Shown here in pieces: positions 23,626-35,417 of a DNA stretch of 64,000 nt. The stretch's first letter is position 1, and each line of letters starts with the position of its first letter. This stretch comes from Isoetes taiwanensis. Its lineage: Eukaryota > Streptophyta > Lycopodiopsida > Isoetales > Isoetaceae. The stretch covers positions 5,196,563 through 5,260,562 of the forward strand of contig JAJEKV010000020.1 of the NCBI GenBank assembly GCA_021234155.1, given 5' to 3'. The notes beneath the pieces are model-generated. The model was not told the DNA's origin. It did no database searches and was given only the letters and a program-made list of their open reading frames with translations. The position numbers and the translations under genes were made by a program.

Positions 23626-24999
23626 CCCTTATATCATTGTTATTTTTTTTAGGCAATGACGTTTGCTGATTTTGTTAAAATGCAAATTATAGCATACTTT
23701 ATAGCTTCTTTTACATTCTTGTTTTACAACCTTTAAACAAGGGAATACTTTATGATATACTCCAGATCTACTGCTAAAACACAATTGCTTGAAACTTTCA
23801 ACGGTGAAAAACAAACAATGATATTTAAAATTTATAAACAAACGGTGAAGGGCATTTTGGGAATTTTGAAAATATAAAGGGTATTCTGGGAAATATCAGA
23901 AAAATTAAGGGTATTCTGGTAAATTTCCCTAAAATGTATTATTACAACAGAGTGAAAGGCTAAGAAGAAGAAAGAAATTAAGCTAGTTGTGGGTAATGTT
24001 CCAGTAAAATATAGCTATAAGAATACAACCTTTCAGAACCTTTCAAGCAACTCTGCTGCTAAATATGCTTCCATATCAGGGGCACTCCATGCTCCATGAT
24101 CCTGACGGGCTTCTACAGCTAAAACCAAATGAACGAAAAAGCAACAAAAGTAACAAAAAGAAAAGAATAGAATGTGCAGCCTTTGGCAGTGTTGCTGCTA
24201 TAGTAGCCACAATCTGCATCAGCACTACAGTTGACCATAGAACCCAACAAGGCCGTAGTCATATCCATAGCGATTTTAGTCTTGCCTGCACAAATTAACC
24301 CTGCACAAATCTAAGACTTCAGGCAATTAAAACTTTACCAGGCTCTTGCAAGAGCTCGGTACGCAAGAAGGATTACACAGAGCAGGATTACAGAACCTCC
24401 TTTTCTGAAATTGTACAAGCTGTGAATCTGGTTATATGCTACCCCGAATGGAAAGCCTGGAGTGCCCCTGATATGGAAAAGCAGAGTATGATCCATGCTC
24501 CATGATTCCGAATGGAAAGCGGATGTACTTCAAGCAGATAAGAATACAACCTTTCAGAGACTGTACCTTTTGTGAAATGGTACGAGCTGTAAATCTGGCA
24601 TTCCCTATTACTCCGTCCATTTAGCTGTAAATCCGGCCTCTCCATGACTGCCTTTGCTCTGTTCTATAAAAAACTAGGCCATAGCCACTGCACTATCTCC
24701 ACAGCAGGAAGATCAAGAATAGGAAGAGAGAAAAAAGAAATCGAAGGAGAGAAAAGGCGCGCAACAGGAGGCGGCAAAAGGAAAAAAAATCCTGAATCTC
24801 CGTTGTGGCCAATAACATCAAAGCACCAGGATCACAATCTCGACCATTTATTTCCCATTCATCTCAGCCGTTGATGCTATACTTTTTCCTCACCATATTT
24901 TTGGGTTGCCCCTAAGGGGGCAAGCCCTTGTTGAGTTGGGTTTGTGGCATATTCTAGGCATATGCCAGTATATACCTAGAATATGCCAATGACTGCTAA
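23626..24999. other. Cargo spacer with short duplications
   Basis: Near 23,866-23,930 a GGGNATTTTGGNAA motif repeats three times. The string TATCAGGGGCACTCCATGCT (about 24,075) recurs inverted near 24,455-24,475, and GAATACAACCTTTCAGA occurs at 24,023 and 24,543. A TATA-like CTATAAAAAAC at 24,664 followed by an A/G-rich leader looks like a gene 5' end, possibly carried together with the carboxylesterase fragment. No protein is supported. Confidence 0.45.
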
Positions 25000-25039
25000 A
25001 AACCCATTATTGGGGGTAAATGTTAGGTCATTTCTGTTG

Positions 25040-25330
25040 CTGAGCAGCCCCTCTGAAACCGGTGAATTGGCTATGGCGTTCTTCATGGGTTCGGCCTCCT
25101 CCGATTTTGTTTCCATCCAGTTTAATGTTTCTCATATTGGTCTGGCTGCAAGAAACGATAGAGCTTCCAGAAAATGCAGATCTGTCGATGTGTCTTCTAA
25201 TGGGGGATTCTGCCGGAGGAAATATAGTGCATTTTGTAGGATGCAGAGCGGCAGAGGAAGATCTGAAGCCCGTTTTAATAAAAGGGCATGTGTTGATCTA
25301 GCCATATTTTCCGATGATTGTTGAAGGGCA
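25040..25330 (+). pseudogene. Plant carboxylesterase (alpha/beta hydrolase) fragment
   Basis: One frame reads LPENADLSMCLLMGDSAGGN followed by IVHFVGCRAAEEDLKPVLIKGHVLI. GDSAGGN is the nucleophile elbow (Ser) of plant CXE/GID1-type hydrolases, and the following block matches the strand-helix after it. The oxyanion HGG region upstream and the catalytic Asp and His downstream are absent. A stop follows at about 25,303. Plant CXE proteins are about 300-350 residues, so roughly a fifth is here. It lies inside the TIR-bounded element, so I regard it as a captured host gene piece. Confidence 0.7.
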
Positions 25331-26020
25331 TGTTTGTGGAAGGATGCTAAAAATTCATAGCCCAGGGATGATGAGAAGGGTGTTTCAACAAGCAAGCCTG
25401 GAGGAGCTCTCAGGGCTTCTACAACTGTTTGTACAGGCTCCAGGAAACCGGCAACAGGTCAAAGCATGGACGTGCGTAATCTCAACAGGCCTGAGTCTGT
25501 ATTAGTAAACTCTCAAGGCACGGACAAGCATGTGCCTAGGTCAGCGCAGCGCCTTCAGCAGGCTCGTGACGTTTTTGAAGCAAACTGGAACACTCAAACA
25601 AACCTCACAGCAACTGAAAAGCAAATGTCCAGCCCAGCATGGCAATTGTAGTACGCCAAAAATGAAACTTCAAAAACATACTCGCAGGAACCAGAGAAGG
25701 TGGTCATGCCAAACAGCTCAGAAATTGTATATGAGGGTACGGTTGGTGCAGAGTACCGGAGAAGACTGGATTTATCAAAAGAAGCTTATGGCTTCTCCAG
25801 GTCATCTTTCAAAAGGCAGCCCGTACCATACCTTTGCTCAACGAATGGAGGTGGACATTCAAGAAGCGGAGGCCATCTCCGCTGAGGTACGTAGGCATTT
25901 CTACTAATCTAGACCCTCTTTTGAAGCAGAACTATGCAGTAACTGATACCAGGGGTTCGGGTCTTTTAATGATGTCAAAGCATTTGAGCATTCTATGGAT
26001 CATTAGGAAATGCCAAAGCA
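25331..26020 (+). other. Cargo sequence with open but unrecognised frames
   Basis: Plus-strand frames at 25,466-25,651, 25,530-25,907 and 25,700-25,885 overlap. The content (for example SSEIVYEGTVGAEYRRRLDL) suggests former coding sequence, but I recognise no family. It may be further captured gene DNA. Confidence 0.35.
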
Positions 26021-26027
26021 GCCGAAG

Positions 26028-26510
26028 GGGATATCTCTTTCTTTTGTATGTCTTCTTGCAGCTATCCAGGAGCCATTGTTGTGATTGTTTCGTACCACTC
26101 GGGTTTAAAATTTTATGGTTATGGATTGAATTGGAAAGAAGCGATCGTTCTTGTGTGGGCTGGTCTACGTGGAGCTGTTGCTCTTTCTCTTGCACTTAGT
26201 GTTCATGTAAGGTCACATTTAGTTTATTTTTATCGGGAAATTATTCTGATTTTCTTTTTGAAGCATATTTCATGCCTTCATTTGATTTGACATCTTTGTT
26301 AAGCTGTTTCTTTAAATTGCTAGCAAATGTTACCATATCCGCAAGACTCTCGGGCTCTAGTATGGATTTTGCAATCTTTGTGACTTAATTGAGTTTCTTT
26401 GCACATGTATTTACTTTTCTCTTTGCGGTTTGTGTTTTTTACAGGAGGGATCGTATTTCTAACACTTGATCATCAGCGGTTCTACTACACAATTCTTTGC
26501 TTCACCTTTT
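26028..26510 (+). pseudogene. SOS1: SOS1/NHX7-type Na+/H+ antiporter fragment with intron
   Basis: The first exon piece reads GYLFLLYVFLQLSR. After a one-base insertion near 26,067 it continues with VIVSYHSGLKFYGYGLNWKEA, then IVLVWAGLRGAVALSLALSVH. These are the conserved transmembrane segments 9-11 of plasma-membrane Na+/H+ exchangers of the SOS1 group. At 26,210 a GTAAGGT donor starts an intron that ends TTTTTACAG at 26,443. The next exon begins GGIVFLTL and, after another frame change, reads GSTTQFFASPF. Keeping the intron shows the piece moved as DNA, not through mRNA. Two frameshifts and lack of the rest of the gene (SOS1 is over 1,100 residues) make it a pseudogene. It sits inside the giant TIR element. 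Confidence 0.8.
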
Positions 26511-28382
26511 ACGATAGAAAAGGCATGCGAAACAAAGGTTTGCTCTTTTAGATTTTAGAATTGAGATTGATGAGAATAAGGTGATCTTTAGGAAGAATGA
26601 AGAAAGATACAAGAGGCGGAAATGCAAGCTAACCATCGCTAAAAGAGAGAAACATTTAACATGATGAATATGGCATATTGTGATGCATGTCACACCAAGT
26701 AGATCACTTTCGGCATGCATAGTAGCATTCCCTTTAAGGAAGAATGAACTACTTGAAAAATATGAGATGGTAACTAGATGCTAACCTTCCCCACGGAATC
26801 AAAACGCTTTGTGGGATAGGGCAAGGAGCATGGGATAAAACTTGATCTTTGCTACATGTGGTCTTTGCGGCTATGCCAATCTAGTTTCCAAAGGAAAAGG
26901 ATTTATTGGCAATGCAACAAGCTTATGACATTCGGACCAAGAATTGATCACAATGTAGTGAGTGTCCACTTTCACAATCTGAATATGGCTCGACCCATTT
27001 TCTTTATCTTGCGGATGCTTGTTCTACAAACATGTTAAATGTGAAATGAACAGAAAGCCGTTGAAGCATTTGAAGAACTTGGTCAAGATGAAGAACTTGG
27101 TCCCTATTGATTGGATGGATGGTATCGAAAATACATCATTTGTTTGAACAGATTTTCTGAAGATGTAAGACACTGTGCATCCACACCTTGCGGGGAAGCA
27201 AATGAAGATGCAAAATGGCAAATGCAACTACAAACACACACGTATATGGTTTTAAATGGTACAAATATTATGATGTAGAAATCAAAGCGCTTTTAGCGGA
27301 TAAACATTCAAATTTATCCAACACATGTAAAAGATGATCCACCACTCAATAATTTCAATAAATGTTAAAATATCAAAGCTAAAGGCTACAAAACTCCATT
27401 TAACGATTATAAAGAATCTAGATTCCCAACTATTTATCCCTGTGATAAGCCAACTAAAGGCTCTTTGCTATCGATTATAAATACGGGACGCAGGGATGTA
27501 GTAGTCTAGATCTATGAGTAGAAGTAGTTAAAAGTCATACCAAGATTTATTTGCCTACGCTTCATATCGGCCTCTCACTTTTAAGAGTTTGCAAGTTGGT
27601 CTCACAATCAAGGCTTACGTTCCTTAGATTGCTTTGATGCTTTGATGACATCCAAGATGTAGACACATTAGGTTATTTTCCTAAGTATTTTGAAGATAAA
27701 TGACTCTCCAGATGCAACAACGTGGCACAACCAGATGCAACAGCATGGCACAATGGAAAAAAAGATCTGTGACAGTCTTGCAACTTTCTATTGTTGAACC
27801 CTACCATATGTTTATATAGGATGGAGGCATATTGTAGAACCCTACCATATGTTTATATAGGATGGAGGCATATTGTAAAGTCATGATCATAAATCAAGTA
27901 TTTAATGACTATAGAATAATATTTTAGGGATCAAGGGTCAAATTCTTGTTGAAAACAAGAATCAAGTATCAAGTATTGTATTGTTTTGAAGTAGCATTTT
28001 TTATTGATTGTGAATCATGACTTTGAAGTATGATTTAAGCCACTTCACCCTCGAGTCACGGAGGGCAACCCTCCGTGCGCAGCACCTTGTAACCTATTTG
28101 CCATCGTCATGTCACCCCATGCCCGCATTCCATAGTGCCCCATTTTTCCACGGGGCATCCCCAATGACCCATTCAGACTCGTATTATATTTCATACGAGA
28201 TCAAATTTCATTCTTAAAACAAATAAAACATGCATTTATCTAGATAATTTGCCACTATATGTCATGCTCCACTAGATTTTGCATATAAGCTAATGAGTCT
28301 TTGTCGGATAGAAAAGAAAATATAAAGATTCCAACTGAAAATTAAGGAGACTAACACCCTGTTTTCTTATGCCTGACTTGTT
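26511..28382. other. Unassigned cargo DNA
   Basis: A 41-bp unit beginning GAACCCTACCATATG is repeated twice in tandem at 27,796-27,836 and 27,837-27,877. Frames are short and interrupted. I could not assign 26,860-27,300 to a family, although it looks formerly coding. Confidence 0.4.
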
Positions 28383-28516
28383 TGAGCCACGTCCCATGTT
28401 TGAGTGGATGTGCCATGTTTGAGCCACGTATCCACTTTGAGCCACGTGGCATGTTTGAGTCTAAGGGCATGTTTGAGCCGCATGTCATGTTTGAGCCAAG
28501 GTGGCATGTTCTAGCA
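28383..28516. repeat. Short block of 19-bp-type minisatellite
   Basis: About seven degenerate units of the pattern GGCATGTTTGAGCCACGT. They share the monomer of the large array at 29,363 but are separated from it by 850 bp of other sequence, so they may be an older outlier of the same array. Confidence 0.75.
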
Positions 28517-28519
28517 TAT

Positions 28520-28747
28520 GGGCAAAACATTTCAACCATAAAAAAATATACGAAATCACATATCAACCATAGGCGCTCTGAAAGCCGGTCACACGTTTTC
28601 AATCATAACTGGAGATCTAGAACTCTGTTTCAGCTGAAACATTTTAACCATAGAAAAATATACAAAATTACATATCAACCCTAGGCGCTCTGAAAGCCGG
28701 TCACACGTTTTCAATCATAACTGGAGATCTGGAACTCCATTTCAACC
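28520..28747. repeat. Tandem duplication, unit about 112 bp
   Basis: A unit running from AAACATTT(C/T)AACCATA to ATAACTGGAGATCT and a further TTTCA occurs at about 28,524 and 28,638 with few differences. Non-coding. Confidence 0.85.
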
Positions 28748-29362
28748 CCTCCCCCTCCCCGGAGCTCGGTTCCCCTATCTGACCATTGAATCCACTGTTC
28801 AAGTAACCTGCTTCGAGTAGGTTCAAAAAAATCCAAGATCGGTCTGAGAGAACATATCAAACCGTGAAGCGTCCTGCGGGCGACCGTGTAGAAACCTAAG
28901 TGTTTTGTCATTCAAGGGGTACAAAGGCTCCAGAATGGAGAATTGGCTTCGCCATGTCATCTGGAATGGGAAAATTACCTCAGAGACCAAGTTATATGTT
29001 CATTTTTTGCAACGAAAGAAACATGAACACTCTACATTGTAGTATTCCGCAGCCACCTTTTAGGCCATGAGCCTACGAACGTGTTGGACATGAGCTGCTT
29101 TGGTGCTTCTTGGAGAGGGGTGGTCTTCTGGCGACAAAACTTGGTCTCCATGATAATGTCGACATTCTGAGTCCGTTGGCAGAGCCAATTCATAGTTCTG
29201 GAGTGGGAGAGTTGCTTGTTCGTGGCCAGGGGCCTTCAGAAGAGAACTTTTGTTGCGAGTTGCTTCCGGAAGGTTTTAAGGGTCCGTCTTCTGGCATCAA
29301 CACCCTCCCTTTACGTGATGACATTATGCAAGATCATGGTCAAATCTGACCAAGGAGTCTAT
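28748..29362. other. Unassigned cargo DNA before the large minisatellite
   Basis: Two plus-strand frames (29,110-29,349 and 29,216 onward) overlap here. Neither has a domain that I know. The second merely runs on into the minisatellite. Confidence 0.4.
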
Positions 29363-32300
29363 GTAGCATGTTTGAGCCTAGGTGACATGTTGGAGCCTAG
29401 GTGGCATGTTGGAGCCCACGTGGCATGTTTGAGCCACCTTGGTATGTTGGAGCCTAGGTGGCATGTTGGAGCCCACCTGGCATGTTTGAGCCACCTTGGC
29501 ATGTTGGAACCTAGGTGGCATGGTGGAGCCCACGTGTCATGTTTGCGCCACCTTGGCATGTTGGAGCCTAGGTGGTATGTTGGAGCACGAATGGCATTTC
29601 GGAACCTAAGTGGCATGCTTGAGCCACCTTGGCATGTTGGAACCCACGTGGCATGTTTGAGCCACCTTGCCATGTTGGAGCTCGCGTGGCTTTCGGAGCC
29701 TAGGTAGCATGTTTGAGCCACTTTGGCATGTTAGAGACAAGGTGGCATGTTGGAGCCCACATGGCATGTCTGGGCCACCTTGGCATGTTAGAGCCTAGGT
29801 GGCATGTTGGCATTTTGGAGCCTAGGTGGCATGTTTAAGCCACCTTGGCATGTTTGAGCCTAGGTGGCATATTGGAGCCCACGTGACATGTTTGAGCCAC
29901 CTTGGCATGTTGGAGCCTAGGTGGCATTGAGGAGCCCATGCGTCATGTTTGCGCCACCTTGGCATGTTGGAGCATAGGTGCCATATTAAAGCCCGCATGG
30001 CATTTCGGAGTCTACATGGCATGTTTGAGCCACCTTGGCACGAAGGTGGCATGTTGGAGCTCAGACGGCATGTTTGAGCCACCTTGGCATGTTTGAGCCA
30101 CCTTGGCATGTTGGAGCCCGCGCATGTTGGAGTCTACGGGGGATGTTGGAGACCACGTGGCATGTTTGAGCCATCTTGGCATTGGAGCCCACGTGGCATG
30201 TTGGAGCTTAGTGGACATGTTGGAGCCCGTGTGGCATTTTGGACCCTAGGTGGCATGTTTGAGTCACCTTGGCATGTTGGAGCCGAGGTAGCATGTTGGA
30301 GCCTCACGTGATATGTTTGAGCCACCTTGGCATGTTGGAGCCTAGGTGGCATGTCAGAGCCTGTGTGGCATGTTTGAGCCACCTTGGCAAGTTTGAGCCT
30401 AGGTGGCATGTTGGAGCCCACGTGCCATGTTTGAGCCACCTTTGCATGTTAGAGCCTAGGTGGCATGTCGAAGCCCGCTTGGCATTTTAAAGCCTAGATG
30501 ACATGTTGGAGCCTAGGTGGCATATTGGAGCCCACCTTGACATGTTTGAGCCACCTAGGCATGTTGGAGTCTAGGTGGCATGTCGGAGCACACGTGGCAT
30601 GTTTGAGCCACCTTGGCATGTTTGAGACTAGGTCGCATGTTGGAGCCTAGGTGGCATGTTGGATCCCACGTGGCATGTTTGAGCCACCTTGGCATGTTGG
30701 AGCCTAGGTGGATGTTGGAGTCCGCTTGGCATGTTGAAGCCACGCGGCATGTTTGAGTAGTCATGGCATGTTGGAGCCTAGGTGGCATGTTGGATCCCAC
30801 GAGGCATGTTTGAGGCACCTTGGCATGTTAGAGCCTAGGTGACATGTTGGAGCCCGCTTGGCATTTTGGAGTCTAGGTGGCATGTTTCGAGCCTAGGTGA
30901 CATGTTGGAGCCTAGGTGGCATGTTGGAGCCAGCATGGCATGTTTGAGCCACCTTGGTATGTTGGAGCCTAGGTGGCATGTTGGAGCCCACGTGGCATGT
31001 TTGAGCCACCTTGGCATGTTGGAGTCTAGGTGGCATGTTGGAACCCACGTGTCATGTTTGCGCCACCTTGGCATGTTGGAGCCTAGGTGGCATGTTGGAT
31101 CCCGCATGGCATTTCGGAACCTAAGTGGCATGTTTGAGCCACCTTGGCATGCTGGATCAGGGGTGGCATGTTGGAACCCACGTGGCATGTTTGAGCCACC
31201 TTGCCATGTTGGAGCTCGCATGGCATTTAGGAGCCTAGGTGGCATGTTTGAGCCACTTTGGCATGTTGGAGATGAGGCGGCATGTTGGAGCCCACGTGGC
31301 ATGTCTGAGCGACCTTGGCATGTTGGAGCCTAGGTGGCATGTTGGAGCCTAGGTGATATGTTAGAGCCTAGGTGACATGTTGGAGCCTAGGTGGCATGTT
31401 GGGGCCCCGTGGCATGTTTGAGCCACCTTGGCATGTTGGAGCCTAGGTGGCATTGTGGAGCCCATGCATCATGTTTGCGCCACCTTAGCATGTTGGAGCG
31501 TAGATGGCATGTTGGAGCTCGCGTAGCATTTCAGAGTCTAGGTGGCATGTTTGAGCCACCTTGGCACGGAGATGGCATGTTGGAGCCCAGGTGGCATGTT
31601 GGAACCACCTTGGCATGTTTGAGCCACCTTGGCAAATTGGAGCCTAGGTGGCATGTTGGAGCCTGCATGGCATGTTTGAGCCACCTTGGCATGTTTGAGA
31701 CTAGGTCACATGTTGGATCTACATGGGATGTTGGAGCCCACGTGGCATGTTTGAGCCACCTTGGCATGTTTGAGCCACCTTGGCATGTTGGAGACGAGGT
31801 GGCATGGTGGAGCCCCCGTGCCATGTTTGAGCCACCTTGGGATTTTGGAGCCTGGGTGGCATGTAGAAGCCCGTATGGTATGTTTGAGACACCTTGGCAT
31901 GTTGGATCCTAGGTGGCATGGTAGAGCCCACGTGGCATGTTTGAGCCACCTTGGCATGTTTGAGCCTAGGTGGCATGTTGGAGCCTAGGTGGCATGTCTG
32001 AGCCACCTTGGTATGTAGGAGCCTAGGTGGCATGTTGGAGCCCACGTGGCAAGTTTGAGCCATCTTGGCATGTTTGAGCCACCTTGGCATGTTGGAGCCT
32101 AGGTGGCATGTTGGAGCCTAGGTGGCATGTTGGAGCCCGCATGGCATGTTTGAGCCACCTTGGCATATTGGAGCCTCGGTAGCGTGTTGGAGCCCACGTG
32201 GCATGTTCGAGCCTAGGTGGCATGTTGGAGCTTGCGTGGCATGATTGAGCCACCTTGGCATGTTTGAGCCTATGTGGCATGTTGGAGCCTAGGTGGCATG

Positions 32301-34111
32301 TTTGAGCCACCTTGGCATGCTTGAGCCTAGATGGCATGTTGGAGCCCATGTGGCATGTTTGAGCCACCTTGGCATGTTGGAGCCTAGGTGGCATGTTGGA
32401 GCTTAGGTGGCATCTAGGAGCCTATGTGGCATGTTGGAGCCTAGGTGGCATGTTGGAGCCTGCATGGCATGTTTGAGCCACCTTGGCATATTGTAGCCTC
32501 GGTGGTGTGTTGGAGACCACGTGGCATGTTCGAGCCTAGGTGGCATGTTGGAGCTTGCGTGGCATGATTGAGCCACCTTGGCATGTTTGAGCCTATGTGG
32601 CATGTTGGAGCCTAGGTGGCATGTTTGGGCAACGCTGGAGCATAGGTGGCATGTTGGGAGCGCATGTGGCATGCTTGAGCCACCTTGGCATGTTGGAGCC
32701 TAGGTGGCATATTGGAGCCTACGTGGCATGTTTGAGCCATCTTGGCATGTTGGAGCCTATGTGGCATGTAAGAGCTCGCGTGGCATGTTCGAATCACCTT
32801 GGCATGTTCGAGCCACCTTGGCATGTTGGAGCCTAGGTGGCATGTTGGAGCCCGCGTGGGATGTTTGAGCCTAGGTGGCATGTTGGAGCCTAGGTGGCAT
32901 GTTTGGGCCACCTTGGCATTTTGGGGCCTAGGTGGCATGTTGGAGCCCATGTGGCATGTTTGAGCCACCTTGGCATGTTGGAGCCCAGGTGGCGTGTTGG
33001 AGCCCACGTGGCATGTTTGAGCCAACTTGGCATGTTTGGGCCACGTTAGCATGTTTGAGCCTAGGTGGCATGTTGGAGCCTGCGTGGCATGATTGAGCCA
33101 CGTTGGCATGTTGGGGCCTAGATGGCATGTTGGAGCCTGCGTGGCATGTTTGAGCCATCTTGGCATGTTGGAGCCTAGGTGGCGTGTTGGAGCCCATGTG
33201 GCATGCTTGAGCCACCTTGGCATATTGGAGCTCACGTGGCATGTGCTGAGCCACGTTGGCATGCTTGAGCATAGGTGGCATGTTTGAGCCACCTTGGCAT
33301 GTTGGAGCCTAGGTGGCATGTTGGAGCCTAGGTGGCATGTAGAAGCCCGTGTGGCATGTTTGAGCCACCTTGGCATGCTGGAGCCTAGGTGGCATGGCAT
33401 GATTGAGCCACCTTGGCATGTTTGAGCCTAGGTGGCATGTTGGAGCCTAGGTGGCATGTTTGGGAAACCTTGGCATGCTGGAGCCTAGGTGGTATGTTGG
33501 AGGCCTTGTGGCATGTTTGAGCCACCTTGCCATGTTGGAGCCTAGGTGGCATGTTGGAGCCCACGTGGCATGTTTGAGCCACCTTGGCATGTTGGAGCCT
33601 AAGTGGCATGTTGGAGCCCGCGTGGCATGATTGAGCCATCTTGGCATGTTGGAGCCTAGGTGGCATGTTTGAGCCACCTTGGCATGTTAAAGCCTAGGTG
33701 GCATGTTGGGAGCCCATGTGGCATGTTTGAGCCACTTTGGCATGTTTGAGCGTAGGTGGCATGTTGGTGCCTAGGTGGCATGCTTGAGCCACCTTGGCAT
33801 GTTTGAGCCTAGGTGGCATGTTGGAGGCTAGGTGGCATATAGGAGCCAGCGTGGCATGTTTGAGCCTAAGTGGCATGTTGGAGCTTTATGTGGCATGTTT
33901 GAGGCATGTTGGCATGTTGGGACCTAGGTGGCATGTTGGAGCATGTTTGAGCCACCTTGGCATGCTGGGGCCTAGGTGGCATGTAGGAGCTCGCGTGGCA
34001 TGTTTGAGCCACCTTGGCATGTTTGAGCCTAAGTGGCATGTTGGTGCCTAGGTGGCATGCTTGAGCCACCTTGGCATATTGGAGCCCACGTGGCATGTTT
34101 AAGCCACCTTG
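29363..34111. repeat. Minisatellite of 19-bp monomers, about 4.7 kb
   Basis: About 250 units of 19 bp. Three variants dominate: GGCATGTTGGAGCCTAGGT, GGCATGTTGGAGCCCACGT and GGCATGTTTGAGCCACCTT. They often occur in that order as a 57-bp higher-order unit. Because 57 is divisible by three, long frames stay open on both strands and give a 19-residue protein repeat (…ACLSHLGMLEPRWHV… on plus); I treat these as by-products. About two dozen CACGTG palindromes arise where the second variant meets the next unit. Confidence 0.95.
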
Positions 34112-34660
34112 GATCTAACCGTTGAAGGTCTTTTTCACGAATGTACAACAATATATTGCATTAATTTAAGCACACAAACAATATTCCAGGTGGTGGTGCT
34201 TTGCTAGAGCCCTTTGACCCCCTTTCTACCATCAATGACCATGTCAAATTCCATTTAACTATGTTTGGATCCATGTTCCCTCTTTTTCCTTTTTTGCCTT
34301 AGAAAAGCCAAAAGAGCATATTTTGAAAGTTCACCTAGCCATTTTGGCCAAAGAGTTAAAAATATGCGCCAAGTCATTATGTGATATGTCACCTCTTCTA
34401 GATAGTGCCATGTCACCATGAGAATGTATCTTACTAGAAAAATTTCAGAATGATTAGTTGATGTTAAAGTTTTTATATCATATTGGTTTTGCCATGTCAT
34501 CATTACGCTTGCCACCTCATCATATTCTTGCAATGTCACCTTGGGGCTTTTTGCAAGAAACAACCATTGTCAAACCTTTTAACTTGCCTCATTGCTAATG
34601 ATATTTTGACACATAGTATGTAATGACATCGTAGTGAGTCATATGGATAAGTGGGGCATG
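34112..34660. other. Cargo DNA between minisatellite and right subterminal array
   Basis: Non-coding. Words like GCCATGTCACC and GCCACCTCATC recur every 30-60 bases (for example 34,388, 34,409, 34,491, 34,511), a looser echo of the minisatellite. The 102-codon minus-strand frame at 34,255-34,563 has no known domain. Confidence 0.45.
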
Positions 34661-34825
34661 ATGATATAGTCATGCTTGCAAAATCAGCTATAACTATAAA
34701 CTACACCACTTTAGAAAACTATACTTCCTTAAAAAACAACCATTTAAAAACTATACCTACTCACATACCACACCTCAAAAAACCATATTTTCCTAAAAAA
34801 ACTACACCTGCTTATAAACTACACC
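34661..34825. repeat. Right subterminal repeat array, part left of the Gypsy insertion
   Basis: A-rich units near 64 bp with TATAAACTACACC, TTAGAAAACTATACTTCC and TTAAAAAACAACCA. The array continues at 45,851 after the Gypsy element. Confidence 0.8.
34821..34825 (+). repeat. Target site duplication ACACC, left of Gypsy
   Basis: ACACC immediately precedes the LTR, and the same five bases follow the other LTR at 45,851-45,855. A 5-bp duplication is standard for LTR retrotransposon integrase. Confidence 0.9.
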
Positions 34826-35417
34826 TGTTTGGGGTCTGGGTTCGGGAACTCCTTCAAGACAGCCCTCTGTGAGGACCCTTGGATCAAACAGGAGAATCCG
34901 GGAGCTATGTCACACGGGATTTACAAAAAGAACAGAGGAAAAAGAGAAAAGAGGAAACAAAAGAGAACAATATGATCACAATAATGAGAACAACTCCTTG
35001 ATGTCAATGAAGATACATGAGCTCTCGCAATCGAGAGAAAACAGAAGTGAGACAAGACTCAAAACTCATCTAAAATCGAGTGCTAGCTCTACTCATATAT
35101 ATAGTACAATGGCCTTTGGCCCAATATAGACACTGTCAGATCTCGGTGCCGACTCCTTGAAGGAGGCTTGATTTGCAGGAATGCTGGCGGTGCCTCTTGA
35201 GGTGCCTGAAGTTACGCTGACGCTGGTGGTGACGGCCCATCACTTGTCTGAGCGCCCCCTCTTGGTCCCAGTCACGGGCTTTGACTGCGTGGTCTGCGGC
35301 GGCTTGGTCTTCTGCAGGGCCTTTGACGACTGACCCATGCCTGACTGGGGATCCTTGGCCTTGACCTGATCCGTCGTGTGCATGAATAGTCCTGTACCAG
35401 GACGTACAGGACTAACA
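34826..35417 (-). repeat. Gypsy 3' LTR
   Basis: On the element strand it begins TGTTAGTCCTGTACGTCC and ends CCCCAAACA. The polypurine tract abuts it at 35,418. A TATATATA at about 35,095-35,103 is the likely core promoter. Confidence 0.95.

Noticed and set aside
26860-27300. Possible hAT or Gypsy coding relic
   Set aside because: No diagnostic motif could be identified in any frame.
29363-34111. Long open frames of 90-262 codons on both strands as genes
   Set aside because: They follow from a 57-bp repeat period, show the same 19-residue unit in all of them, and occur on both strands at the same place.
29363-34111. CRISPR array
   Set aside because: The repeats are 19 bp, contiguous and variable, with no unique spacers, no cas genes and a plant nuclear context.
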